A DNA stretch of 54,131 nucleotides from Sulfuricaulis sp. Lineage in GTDB: Bacteria; Pseudomonadota; Gammaproteobacteria; Acidiferrobacterales; Sulfurifustaceae. The notes under the pieces were generated by a model. The model did no database searches, was not told where the DNA came from, and was given only the letters and a program-made list of their open reading frames with translations. The translations under genes and the position numbers were made by a program. The stretch spans positions 1 to 54,131 of the forward strand of contig JANLIC010000223.1 of NCBI GenBank assembly GCA_024654125.1, read 5' to 3'. This document shows, piece after piece, positions 33,822 to 40,966 of this stretch (position 1 is its first letter; each line of letters opens with the position of its first letter).

Positions 33822-34111
33822 TGACCACCCTCAAGCAGGTTCGCAACGCCCTCAGTGCCGACACCTACTCCGCTAAGAACGGCGTCTTCACGGTGCGGCG
33901 CGGGTTCTTCTACACACACGGCCGCACGGCCGAGTCCTTCGTCGAAGCGGTCAAGCGGGCGTTCCCCGCGGCGGTCATCCTGGACAGCGGCGAGGTCTGG
34001 AAGGCGTTCCGGGGCGGGGCGACGACCGCGAACCAGTCGCACTGGTACGTCAAGTTCACTTTCCCTGGCACCGACTACCGCTGGTCGGGTGACGCGCGGG
34101 TGCGTTCATGA
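33821..34111 (+). CDS. Hypothetical early protein
   Basis: 96 aa, beginning MTTLKQVRNALSADTYSAKN. It contains alternating hydrophobic strands around FTVRRGFFYTHGRTAESFVE and HWYVKFTFPGTDYRW. This looks like a small alpha/beta domain, and no family is recognised. It overlaps both neighbours. Confidence 0.6.
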   Translation: MTTLKQVRNALSADTYSAKNGVFTVRRGFFYTHGRTAESFVEAVKRAFPAAVILDSGEVWKAFRGGATTANQSHWYVKFTFPGTDYRWSGDARVRS

Positions 34112-35235
34112 ACCTCCACCCCGACGACTTCCTGTTCTTCAACGAGGTAGCGGGTGCCATGCGCCGCGTAGCGCGGCACTACGAGCTCCCGTTGCGCAGC
34201 GTCACCGCCTACCCCATGCCCTTGAAGGATATGGCCGACCGGCTGGGCGACTGCACCGGGAGCGGGGACATCCGCTTGGTGATGCGCGCCACCGTGGACG
34301 GCGTGTTCGTGGACGAGCCTCGGTCCCCGCAGTTGGTCTGGGACACGGCGGCGCACGAGCTCGCACACTTGCGGCACATGAACCACGGCGTGGCCTTCCA
34401 GGAACTTCGCCTGGAGCTCATCACGGCGCTCACCAACCAGCAGGTGGACCACCGTGACAAGGTGCTCGCGCGCCTAGTCAAGATGCGGGCCTCCCGCGAC
34501 GGCGAGGCGAAACTTGGTAACGCGGAAGCAGCAGAGGCGTTTGCCAGTGTCATCAACCGGATGCTCCTCGAGAACGAGCTCAGCCCGAGCGACATTGACT
34601 ACGCCAGGACCGCTGACAACGACCCGGTCATCGAAGTGCGCGTCAACCTCGGGGCCTACAAGATTGCCGCTAAGCACTCGCGCGTGGCGTGGCAGGAGTC
34701 GCTGGCGCGCATCGTCGCGCAAGCGCACTTGTGCACCTTCTTGATTCAGACCAGCACCAACAACATTACGTTCGTGGGCACTCGGTCGCACGCCACCGTC
34801 GCCGAGTATGCCTTTGGTACGCTGGTGCCAGCAACGGATACGATGAGCTTGGCCGCTGCGCACAAGTATCGCACCGGGATGCGCAAGCAGCACCACGCGA
34901 CCGGGGCGTCACCTTCGGAGTGGCTCGGGTTCCGGGAATCCTGGCTTAATGGGTTCATCGGACGCATCGCCGAGCGGTTCAAGGAGGCGCGCGAAGCAGC
35001 CGTGGCTGAGGCTCCTGAAGGGCCGAGCACGGCACTGATCCGCCTGGACGGCGCCCTTATCAAGACGCGCACCTACATCGACAACAAGTTCAAGGGGCGC
35101 CGGGGCGCTTCGGCGTTGAACCAGGTGCGGTCCAATCACAGCGACGGCGTGCGCAGCGGGCGCGCTGCTGCCGACCGCGTGGTGCTGGGACGCCGGGGCC
35201 TCACGGGATCGTCGAACAGAAAGATGTTGACGTGA
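34108..35235 (+). CDS. Zinc-metallopeptidase-like + DUF2786 protein
   Basis: 375 aa. An N-terminal SprT/WLM-type domain has AAHELAHLRHMNHG, a HExxH zinc site with a third His about ten residues later. Residues around 130-175 match DUF2786 (KVLARLVKMRASRDGEAKL then a helix), and the rest matches the domain that usually follows it in phage proteins. Related proteins are early phage products of unknown role, possibly anti-host. The gene closes the first early cluster; a new promoter begins inside its end. Confidence 0.65.
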   Translation: MNLHPDDFLFFNEVAGAMRRVARHYELPLRSVTAYPMPLKDMADRLGDCTGSGDIRLVMRATVDGVFVDEPRSPQLVWDTAAHELAHLRHMNHGVAFQELRLELITALTNQQVDHRDKVLARLVKMRASRDGEAKLGNAEAAEAFASVINRMLLENELSPSDIDYARTADNDPVIEVRVNLGAYKIAAKHSRVAWQESLARIVAQAHLCTFLIQTSTNNITFVGTRSHATVAEYAFGTLVPATDTMSLAAAHKYRTGMRKQHHATGASPSEWLGFRESWLNGFIGRIAERFKEAREAAVAEAPEGPSTALIRLDGALIKTRTYIDNKFKGRRGASALNQVRSNHSDGVRSGRAAADRVVLGRRGLTGSSNRKMLT

Positions 35236-35255
35236 CTATCAGTGTGTGCTAAAGT
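35227..35255 (+). promoter_or_regulatory. Sigma-70 promoter before the 35294 gene
   Basis: TTGACG (35227-35232), 17 bases, TAAAGT (35250-35255). It overlaps the end of the upstream gene and lies 39 bases before the ATG of the next one, with a Shine-Dalgarno AAGGAG in between. Confidence 0.55.
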
Positions 35256-35293
35256 TCGATGTGTTGTTCGGAAAACCAGAAGGAGCTGCTCAG

Positions 35294-35830
35294 ATGAATC
35301 ACAAAAAGATTGGCGTCAGCACCCACCCTCCCAAGAACCTCGCGCATCAGGGTCCGCGCCCCAAGGGACGGCGCACCGTGAAAGAAAATCTCACCGGCGC
35401 GAAGAAAATTGTTGACGCGCCTGCCGCCGCCGAGGTAAACTCGGTTTCAGAGTCGTCCACCCCCGTCCACCAGGAGAACGTCATGCCCACTTTCACCCAC
35501 GTCACCGAAGGCAAGTCCAAGCTCGTTCGCTACACCGTCGCCGGCCTGCGCGGGCTCATCCGCTTCAGCCCGACCCTCTTCGACGGCCCGGTTCCCGAGA
35601 CCGTCGAGTCCTTCGACGGACTGCCCTGGGCCAACCCCACGGCGCCCAAGCAGGCCGGTGAGCCGCGCCCCAAGATGACGCCGGAAGAGAAGCAGGCTGC
35701 GGCCGTCGCGCGCAAGAACCGGACGCCCGAAGAGATCGTGGCCGACGCCCAGGCGCGGGCGGCGAAGACCGTCGAACTGGCCCAGAAGCGCGCCGACGCG
35801 CAGGCCAAGAAGCTGGCCGCCACGGCCTAA
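35294..35830 (+). CDS. Lysine/alanine-rich hypothetical protein
   Basis: 178 aa from ATG 35294, with AAGGAG eight bases upstream. The N-terminus (NHKKIGVSTHPPKNLAHQG) is basic and probably disordered. The segment MPTFTHVTEGKSKLVRYTVAGLRGLIRFS looks like a compact domain with its own possible start (ATG 35483, Shine-Dalgarno AGGAG) and a promoter-like sequence before it. The C-terminus is an Ala/Lys/Arg helix (AVARKNRTPEEIVADAQARA). Function unknown; basic composition suggests nucleic-acid binding. It is followed by a terminator. Confidence 0.6.
   Translation: MNHKKIGVSTHPPKNLAHQGPRPKGRRTVKENLTGAKKIVDAPAAAEVNSVSESSTPVHQENVMPTFTHVTEGKSKLVRYTVAGLRGLIRFSPTLFDGPVPETVESFDGLPWANPTAPKQAGEPRPKMTPEEKQAAAVARKNRTPEEIVADAQARAAKTVELAQKRADAQAKKLAATA
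35412..35441 (+). promoter_or_regulatory. Possible internal promoter
   Basis: TTGACG (35412-35417), 18 bases, TAAACT (35436-35441), 42 bases before an in-frame ATG (35483) with Shine-Dalgarno. It may drive a shorter form of the surrounding gene. It is GC-rich in the spacer and unproven. Confidence 0.35.
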
Positions 35831-35854
35831 GCGGCCACACGGCGGAGCAGCGGA

Positions 35855-35888
35855 GGGCCGGGGCGGCCTACGGGCACCCGGCCCTTTT
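35855..35888 (+). terminator. Rho-independent terminator
   Basis: GGGCCGGG (35855-35862) and CCCGGCCC (35877-35884) pair perfectly and are followed by TTTT. It stands 25 bases after the stop codon of the previous gene and ends the early unit. Confidence 0.8.
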
Positions 35889-35901
35889 CCTATCCAGGTG
35901 A

Positions 35902-36048
35902 GGCCAGGCGGGACGCCGCCGGGGTGGGGCAGGGGAGACTTGGCTGCGGGCGGGGCCAAGGTTGCCCTGGGTGAGCCAGGGCGGTCCAGGGCGGGCCAGG
36001 CGGGACGCCGCCGGGGTGGGGCAGGGGTTGGGAGCTGCGGGCGGGGCC
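35902..36048. repeat. GC-rich tandem duplication, 92-bp period
   Basis: A 34-base segment beginning GGCCAGGCGGGACGCCGCCG occurs identically at 35902-35935 and 35994-36027. A second block, GCTGCGGGCGGGGCC, occurs at 35943-35957 and 36034-36048. The unit is thus repeated twice with a one-base slip. Together with neighbouring bases it fills the 307-base gap 35831-36137, in which no gene is visible. A related piece lies at 42551-42619. Confidence 0.8.
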
Positions 36049-36137
36049 GGTCCGCCCTAGGAGCCGCCAGAGGCCCCCCTCGGGGGTGGCGCTGTAAGTT
36101 GTTGACCCACCAGGAGTAATAATTTCTAAAATACCTG

Positions 36138-36494
36138 TTGCCTTCCTCTTTTAGGTCGGCTAAAATAAGTTCAGAGCTTCACCTCGGCGACTGCGTCGGC
36201 GCGGACGCTGAGGCCCACGCGGAGGCGGTCTCGCTCGGCATCAAGATCGTCGGCCACCCGCCCAGCGACACGAAGGCGCGGGCGTTTCTGTCCTACGCCG
36301 AGGAGCGCAAGCCTCGGGCCTACCTCCTCCGCAACCAGGACATCGCGATGGAGGGCGTTGACGGCCTCATCGCCGCGCCGAAGGGCTGGGTCGAGGAGCT
36401 GCGCTCGGGCACGTGGGCAACGGTGCGCTACGCGCGCAAGGTGAGGCGGCGCATCTGGATCGTGCGGCCGGATGGAGAGGTGATGGTAGAATGA
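36138..36494 (+). pseudogene. SLOG/Rossmann-like protein, apparently lacking its N-terminus
   Basis: 118 aa can be read from TTG 36138. LHLGDCVGADAEAHAEAVSL and IVGHPPSDTKARAFLSYAEE and GLIAAPKG..LRSGTWATVRYARK match phage SLOG-type (DUF2493-like) nucleotide-binding proteins. Relatives begin about 30 residues earlier with a TGTRxGMT strand, which is missing. The frame is closed by TAA at 36120, and no ATG or Shine-Dalgarno is found. It is either 5'-truncated or begins at an unusual codon. The last codons overlap the next gene (ATGA), so the 3' end is still coupled. Confidence 0.5.
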
Positions 36495-36598
36495 AGGCGC
36501 TCGCCATCCTCCTCACGCTGCTGATCGTCACCGTGTTCGCCGCGCTCTATGCGGCGCTCTTCTACAGGCTGTTCATCTTCTTCGCGGGGCTATCATGA
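36491..36598 (+). CDS. 35-aa single-pass membrane protein
   Basis: It begins MKALAILLTLLIVTVFAALY and is hydrophobic over almost its full length. ATGA overlaps upstream, and its stop overlaps the next ATG. It is probably a small inner-membrane protein; role unknown. Confidence 0.55.
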   Translation: MKALAILLTLLIVTVFAALYAALFYRLFIFFAGLS

Positions 36599-36780
36599 TC
36601 ATACAACAGCAAGCTGACGAAATCATCCATCGCGCCATGCGCGACGGCGCCACCCGAATCGTCGAAGTCTGCGCCTGGTGCCCGGACGCTCGGGCCAAGA
36701 TGGAAGAGGCGCATCGTGACGGCTGCGAGGTCACGCACGGCATGTGCCCGGCGTGCGTGCTGAAGTTTGAGGAGCGATGA
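36595..36780 (+). CDS. Small zinc-binding protein
   Basis: 61 aa, beginning MIIQQQADEIIHRAMRDG. Two CxxC knuckles (CAWC at 26-29, CPAC at 51-54) should hold one zinc. The fold resembles treble-clef/zinc-ribbon mini proteins common in phage accessory regions. Coupled to the upstream membrane protein by overlap. Confidence 0.6.
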   Translation: MIIQQQADEIIHRAMRDGATRIVEVCAWCPDARAKMEEAHRDGCEVTHGMCPACVLKFEER

Positions 36781-36830
36781 ACACATTCATTGCTCTCCTC
36801 TTGCTCTTTTGCGTTGTTCTGCGCGCTTAG
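36777..36830 (+). CDS. 17-aa hydrophobic peptide
   Basis: MNTFIALLLLFCVVLRA, in an ATGA overlap with the previous gene and preceded by GAGGAG. It could be a membrane micropeptide or merely a chance extension. Low confidence. Confidence 0.3.
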   Translation: MNTFIALLLLFCVVLRA

Positions 36831-36860
36831 GGCGTTGTAGTTGCAACTTCGATGAAGAAG

Positions 36861-36961
36861 GGGGTCGCCCTGAATTTCGAGGAGACGACATGAAGGTCAA
36901 GCATGTAGACGTCGCGTAGATGCTCTCGTGGACGCGGGTTCGATTCCCGCCGGCTCCACCA
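36861..36961 (+). ncRNA. tmRNA-like RNA lacking the tag reading frame
   Basis: The 3' part has a T-arm GCGGG-TTCGATT-CCCGC (36934-36950), then CGGCTCC, A and an encoded CCA (36959-36961). GGGGTCG (36861-36867) pairs with CGGCTCC over seven positions, including G3-U70, the alanine identity element. A73 is present. The 5' side continues with CTGAATTTCGAGG, similar to the D-loop region of tmRNAs (UGGxUUCGAC). Between the two halves there is only a 30-base hairpin (36884-36913) instead of the usual ~250 bases with pseudoknots and tag codons. It looks like a stand-alone tRNA-like domain of tmRNA that could be charged with alanine. A relic or an att-site copy are the alternatives. Confidence 0.6.
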
Positions 36962-37010
36962 AGCAAGCGTTCGGGCAGTAAAACCTCGATATCCGAAAGG
37001 ACGAGACGTG

Positions 37011-37349
37011 ATGGACAAGACACTGACAGTGAAGCAGGCGGCGCGGGCGGGCAGGTGCTCAGTCGGAACGGTATCCAAGCTGTGCAGGGAAGGCAAGCTC
37101 AAGGCAACAAAGATCAACGGCGACTGGCGCATCGCTCACACACGCGAAGAGGTTGCCGCCATCGTCGAGAAGATTGCCCCGCATCACGGCTACAAGAAGC
37201 GGGGGAACGGCCGCACCTCAAAGCGCGGGAAGATGGTCATCGCTCCGCTCCTTCAGTGGTTGTCACTGGACAGCGCGACGCGCACCACGCTGCTCCAGTT
37301 GGCCAACAAGTTCTCGGCCAGCGACCTCAAGTTGCTGATGACCCTGTAG
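37011..37349 (+). CDS. Excisionase/MerR-type helix-turn-helix protein
   Basis: 112 aa from ATG 37011 (or GTG 37008, which has the better Shine-Dalgarno spacing). TVKQAARAGRCSVGTVSKLC and the following EGKLKATKINGDWRI form the winged helix-turn-helix of the excisionase/HTH_17 family. The C-terminal half is helical and may oligomerise. It probably binds DNA as a regulator. It directly follows the tmRNA-like RNA. Confidence 0.75.
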   Translation: MDKTLTVKQAARAGRCSVGTVSKLCREGKLKATKINGDWRIAHTREEVAAIVEKIAPHHGYKKRGNGRTSKRGKMVIAPLLQWLSLDSATRTTLLQLANKFSASDLKLLMTL

Positions 37350-37361
37350 AGGAGCTGGACC

Positions 37362-37601
37362 ATGAAGCGTTTTTACTGTGAGACTTGCGGGAAGGTCAAG
37401 CGCGTCCGCGTCATGCCAGACAGCGTCGTATCAAACATGCGTGAGAAGGCGGAGCCCGGCCACCAGATGATCGGCCGCTGCCGCTGGCACGACGAGTCGG
37501 GCGGCAGGGCGCGCATCCACGGCCGGGTGCGCAGCATCGCGGACTTGGGAAGCACGCGCAAGATCTCGGCCTCGGCCGCGAAGTCGAGGAGTAAGAAGTG
37601 A
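37362..37601 (+). CDS. Small zinc-ribbon basic protein
   Basis: 79 aa, beginning MKRFYCETCGKVKRVRVMPD. CETC is one knuckle, and CRWH later may complete the site. The basic tail (KISASAAKSRSKK) suggests nucleic-acid binding. Its stop overlaps the next start (TGATG). No family is recognised. Confidence 0.6.
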   Translation: MKRFYCETCGKVKRVRVMPDSVVSNMREKAEPGHQMIGRCRWHDESGGRARIHGRVRSIADLGSTRKISASAAKSRSKK

Positions 37602-37897
37602 TGAAAAAACGCGACTCCCGCCAGTCAGCATTCGACTTCATGGAGGTAGAAGAGAAGCGCGGTATCCAGCCCGCTATCACTCGGGGATCCGAGAGTAGGG
37701 AGTTTGATTCTCCTCTGCCTCCATCAATATGGCAGGAGGTCCCTGCCGCGCGCTTCCTCTCGTGGACCTGGCGAGAGCAGCTCGCCTATTGCGCGGCGCG
37801 GGACGAGGACAGCGCCAAACATGCGGAGAACGACGAATGGCAACAATTTTACGAGAATCGTGCTCGTGGATATCGAAACAGCCAAGCTCTTAGCTAG
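37601..37897 (+). CDS. Hypothetical protein
   Basis: 98 aa, beginning MKKRDSRQSAFDFMEVEEKR. The segment QSAFDFMEVEEKR is polar, and the middle has SWTWREQLAYCAARDED. The basic/acidic mixture suggests a protein-contact role. It overlaps another frame (37821-38039) by 77 bases. No family is recognised. Confidence 0.5.
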   Translation: MKKRDSRQSAFDFMEVEEKRGIQPAITRGSESREFDSPLPPSIWQEVPAARFLSWTWREQLAYCAARDEDSAKHAENDEWQQFYENRARGYRNSQALS

Positions 37898-38039
37898 TCA
37901 ACAAGCTACACCGCACCTGGTTTTCCGGCTGCCGGCGTGGCCTCCAGGTGTGTGGGGCGTAATTGCGGAACGGCCGATGCCAGCGGAGGCGGAAGTGATA
38001 ACCGTTGCTCCGGTGTCTAGACAAGGGAGTTTGTTCTAA
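37821..38039 (+). CDS. Small protein ending in a clamp-binding-like motif
   Basis: 72 aa from ATG 37821 (start uncertain). The body (VLVDIETAKLLASQQATPHL, VFRLPAWPPGVWGVIAERPM) reads like a compact alpha/beta protein. It ends SRQGSLF; QGSLF resembles the QLxLF peptide by which bacterial replication proteins bind the sliding clamp. Its position two bases before a SWIM protein and the DNA polymerase fits a replication accessory. It overlaps the previous gene's 3' end. Confidence 0.5.
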   Translation: MRRTTNGNNFTRIVLVDIETAKLLASQQATPHLVFRLPAWPPGVWGVIAERPMPAEAEVITVAPVSRQGSLF

Positions 38040-38040
38040 G

Positions 38041-38262
38041 ATGAAAACCTACCAATTCCCTTCAAAGTCTAATCCGAACAGTCCGCCTCATGAGACAACC
38101 ATCCATGATAATGGAGCCGTAATGTGCTCGTGCATCGCCGGGCAGTATGGGCGAGAGTGTTGGCATAGAAAAGAAGCCCTACTCCGTTTTGCCGCTGAGC
38201 ATGACCCAGCAACGTGCACGATGAGTGAATGTGCTTTATGTCAAGTACAGCATGATGTCTAG
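38041..38262 (+). CDS. SWIM-type zinc-finger protein
   Basis: 73 aa, beginning MKTYQFPSKSNPNSPPHETT. CSCIAGQYGRECWH is a clear SWIM pattern (CxCx(n)CxH), which binds DNA or proteins through zinc. A further CALC knuckle (CTMSECALC) ends the protein. It overlaps the polymerase start by 11 bases and is presumably its accessory. Confidence 0.7.
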   Translation: MKTYQFPSKSNPNSPPHETTIHDNGAVMCSCIAGQYGRECWHRKEALLRFAAEHDPATCTMSECALCQVQHDV

Positions 38263-40243
38263 TCTTTTTGACGCTCTTACTGAGGCTCCGCGTTCCGAGT
38301 GGCAACCAGAAGCTCCTCCATGCCTTGACGGCATCAATGAGGTCTGCCTAGATACAGAGACCACCGGCCTGCGTTGGTGGGAGGCAGATCAGCCCATCGG
38401 CATAGCTATCTACTATGGTAACAAGACGCAGTACCTCCCCTGGGGCCACGCTGGAGGCAACCTAGACGAAGCGACTGTCAAGCGATGGGCGCAACGAGAG
38501 CTGCGTCACAAGCACATCGTCAATCTCAATATCAAGTTTGACATACATCAGCTACGTGCCTGGGGCATCGACCTTGAAGCCCAGGGCAACACAGTCTCTG
38601 ACGTAGGGCACTACGCAGCTCTACTAGACGACCACCGTCAACACTTCTCCCTCGAGAGCATCGCCCAGGATCATCTCCGAGAAGGCAAGCATGTGGGCCT
38701 TGATAAATCACGCATGGCGGCCTACCACGCCGGCGATGTGGCCGCGTACGCAGAGCAGGATGTCAAGTTGGTGCATGACCTCAAGACCATCATGCTCCCT
38801 CAATTGGCTAAGCAAGACTTGATGCGCGTCAAGGCGCTCGAGGATAAGGTCATCTACGTCACGGCGGAGATGGAAAAGAACGGCGCGCCGATTGATGGGG
38901 AGCTTCTCGAGCGATGGATTGTCGAAAGTCAGAAGCAGCTTGAAACGATACTCTGGCAAATCGCGCGGGAAGTGGGCTTTCAAGTAAACCCTGATAGCCC
39001 TAAAGATCAGGAGCGCGTGTTTCGACATTTGCATCTGCCCCTCGAGTACACTGCGAAAGGCCGCCCGTCATTCACTGATAGCGTTCTCAAGGCTATTGAT
39101 CATCCCCTCATAAAGTTGATGCGGCGAGCTGGGAAGTTGATGTCGCTTCGAAGCAAGTACCTGGTTAACACCAAAAAGGCCATGGGGGCTGACGGTATTC
39201 TTCGATACGCGCTCCACCAGCTGCGCGCTGCGAAGGACGATTTCACTGACATTGGCGAAGCCGGGACTGTGACGGGGCGCTATAGCTCAACAGCCATTGC
39301 CAAAGATGTAGGGTGTAACATCCAACAGCGCATGAAGGCTGCTAAGCAGCGGTTGTCCTTCGGCTTCGAAGAGGATGACTCCTCTTATGACGACGAGATC
39401 TTCCTCGTCAGGAAACTCCATGTTGCTAGCCCTGGGAAGAAGGTGATCTCTAGCGATATGGACCAGTGTCAATATCGGATCTTTGCGTCTTACGCCAATA
39501 ATCCAAAGGTGATCCAGGCTTACCGAGAAAACCCTCATTTGAAATTCCATGACTACATGTTTGACCTTATTAGCCCCTATGCTGATTTGTCCTATCGTCA
39601 ACAGAAGGATCTTGACTTTGCCTTTCTCTTCGGCGCCGGGCTCACTAAGATGGCGTTCATGATGGGTCATATCACGTCAGCGGAGGCAGATGATATTCGG
39701 CGACAAAAGGATTATAACTCGCCGAAGCTCGCTAAGACAAGGGAGGTTAAGCTCATCTTCGAGCGGGAAGTGCCGGAAGTCAAGGATCTGCTTGAGACTG
39801 CGATGCATTTGGCAAAGCCTGAGTGTGATGACCGATGTCAGCCTGGTGACCGGCTTCACCGCATGCACAGGCATCGTGGCTATGTGAGGACTGCCCTAGG
39901 GAGGCGGGGGCGGTTCCCCGACGGACAGCGGCTTCATAAGGCGTTCAACTTCGTGGACCAGGGCACTGAAGCGGACTACATGAAAACGAAGATGGTGGAG
40001 GTTCATGAGACACAGCGGGCCGGGGAGCTTGACGTGGTTCTACGGATTACGAACCATGACGAACTCGTGGTCGATGGTGATAGAGAAGCCGCGCGGAAGC
40101 TGGATAAGATCTTGAACAGGCAGTCATTCCCTCAGCTGCGTGTCCCCCTGACTTGGAGCACCGGCGTCGGGCCGAACTGGGCCCAATGTGAAGCGGTGGA
40201 GAACAATTATACCACCGCAGATGGGGGGATTATCCGGACATGA
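38252..40243 (+). CDS. Family A DNA polymerase with 3'-5' exonuclease
   Basis: 663 aa from ATG 38252 (ATG 38255 is equally possible). LDTETTG (residues 33-39) is Exo I, INLNIKFDIHQL-like NLNIKFDIHQLR is Exo II, and SDVGHYAAL follows. In the polymerase domain, motif A is SDMDQCQYRIFA (Asp 402), motif B is YRQQKDLDFAFLFGAG (Arg 449, Lys 452, Phe 456), and motif C is NHDELVV (602-605). The usual Glu of motif A (DYSQIELR) is Gln 407 here, and the motif B Arg is shifted by one. It is the replicative polymerase and may be adapted to modified nucleotides. It overlaps the downstream nuclease (ATGA). Confidence 0.85.
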   Translation: MMSSLFDALTEAPRSEWQPEAPPCLDGINEVCLDTETTGLRWWEADQPIGIAIYYGNKTQYLPWGHAGGNLDEATVKRWAQRELRHKHIVNLNIKFDIHQLRAWGIDLEAQGNTVSDVGHYAALLDDHRQHFSLESIAQDHLREGKHVGLDKSRMAAYHAGDVAAYAEQDVKLVHDLKTIMLPQLAKQDLMRVKALEDKVIYVTAEMEKNGAPIDGELLERWIVESQKQLETILWQIAREVGFQVNPDSPKDQERVFRHLHLPLEYTAKGRPSFTDSVLKAIDHPLIKLMRRAGKLMSLRSKYLVNTKKAMGADGILRYALHQLRAAKDDFTDIGEAGTVTGRYSSTAIAKDVGCNIQQRMKAAKQRLSFGFEEDDSSYDDEIFLVRKLHVASPGKKVISSDMDQCQYRIFASYANNPKVIQAYRENPHLKFHDYMFDLISPYADLSYRQQKDLDFAFLFGAGLTKMAFMMGHITSAEADDIRRQKDYNSPKLAKTREVKLIFEREVPEVKDLLETAMHLAKPECDDRCQPGDRLHRMHRHRGYVRTALGRRGRFPDGQRLHKAFNFVDQGTEADYMKTKMVEVHETQRAGELDVVLRITNHDELVVDGDREAARKLDKILNRQSFPQLRVPLTWSTGVGPNWAQCEAVENNYTTADGGIIRT

Positions 40244-40623
40244 AGCAAGAATCCCTTCTCAAATCGGCCCTAGTGAGAACACTCAAGGAACAACTTCCTG
40301 GCTTTATTGTTCTTCGGCATGAGGATGTGCGCACATCTGGCATCCCTGATATAAGCGTCACTGGCGGCGGGCGCACTTCATGGATTGAGGTCAAGCATGC
40401 AACCCCACACCTGGAGACTCGCGGCATCCAAGAACTTACCTGTCTTCGATTGGCCGGTGCTGGATTTTGTCGTTACTTAGTCTATCAAGAAAACAAGAGA
40501 GGTAATGGTAAACGCACGCTCATTGTGCACCCTAAGCACATAGGGGACATGTTGCCGGAGACATTTTGTGTAGGATATGATCATCGATGGGTGGCTGAGT
40601 ATTTGAGGAAAATCCATGGCTAA
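40240..40623 (+). CDS. VRR-NUC-type nuclease
   Basis: 127 aa. KSALVRTLKEQLPGF leads into HEDVRTSGIPDISVTGGGRTSWIEVKHA, which gives the G-x-P-D and E-x-K residues of the PD-(D/E)xK nuclease fold used by VRR-NUC (Holliday-junction-resolvase-like) proteins. It probably processes replication or recombination intermediates. Start and end are both in overlap with neighbours. Confidence 0.75.
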   Translation: MKQESLLKSALVRTLKEQLPGFIVLRHEDVRTSGIPDISVTGGGRTSWIEVKHATPHLETRGIQELTCLRLAGAGFCRYLVYQENKRGNGKRTLIVHPKHIGDMLPETFCVGYDHRWVAEYLRKIHG

Positions 40624-40966
40624 CGTAAAACGCGACCAGGCCATCTGTGACTTGTACCGCGACGGTGCGACACAAGATGTTATCGCGGTAGAATTTGGAC
40701 TCAGTGAATCGCGCGTTGGGCAGATTATCAAACGAGCTGGACTCCTGCCCCCCAAACGAGCAGCTACTGGACGTACACGGTTTACTGCCCTGCATTTGTC
40801 AAACGAAGCTAAGGAGGCGCTGCGCGCCGAGGCTAAGAAGGATGGAGTCTCGATGAGTGCGTGGGTCGCGGCGTTGGTGACGAAAGAACTCAAGGACCGG
40901 GGCATTGACTGCGAGATCAAAAAGTTCTTAGAACAGGAAGATGCGTGGCTTCCATTGGAGGGATGA
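40616..40966 (+). CDS. Helix-turn-helix regulator with C-terminal ribbon-helix-helix-like part
   Basis: 116 aa, beginning MANVKRDQAICDLYRDGATQ. DGATQDVIAVEFGLSESRVGQIIK is a sigma-factor-like helix-turn-helix. RFTALHLSNEAKEALRAEAK then SMSAWVAALVTKEL resembles a CopG/Arc ribbon-helix-helix. Two DNA-binding units in one small protein suggest a regulator of this operon. Placed directly before the glutamine amidotransferase. Confidence 0.65.
   Translation: MANVKRDQAICDLYRDGATQDVIAVEFGLSESRVGQIIKRAGLLPPKRAATGRTRFTALHLSNEAKEALRAEAKKDGVSMSAWVAALVTKELKDRGIDCEIKKFLEQEDAWLPLEG

Noticed and set aside
36861-36961. Attachment site with the 3' end of a host tmRNA gene
   Set aside because: No integrase is visible, and both halves of the tRNA-like domain are present rather than only the 3' end; it remains an alternative.
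37011-37349. Evidence for a temperate life cycle from the excisionase-like protein
   Set aside because: HTH_17 proteins are common in phages without integrases; no integrase or cI-like repressor is seen.
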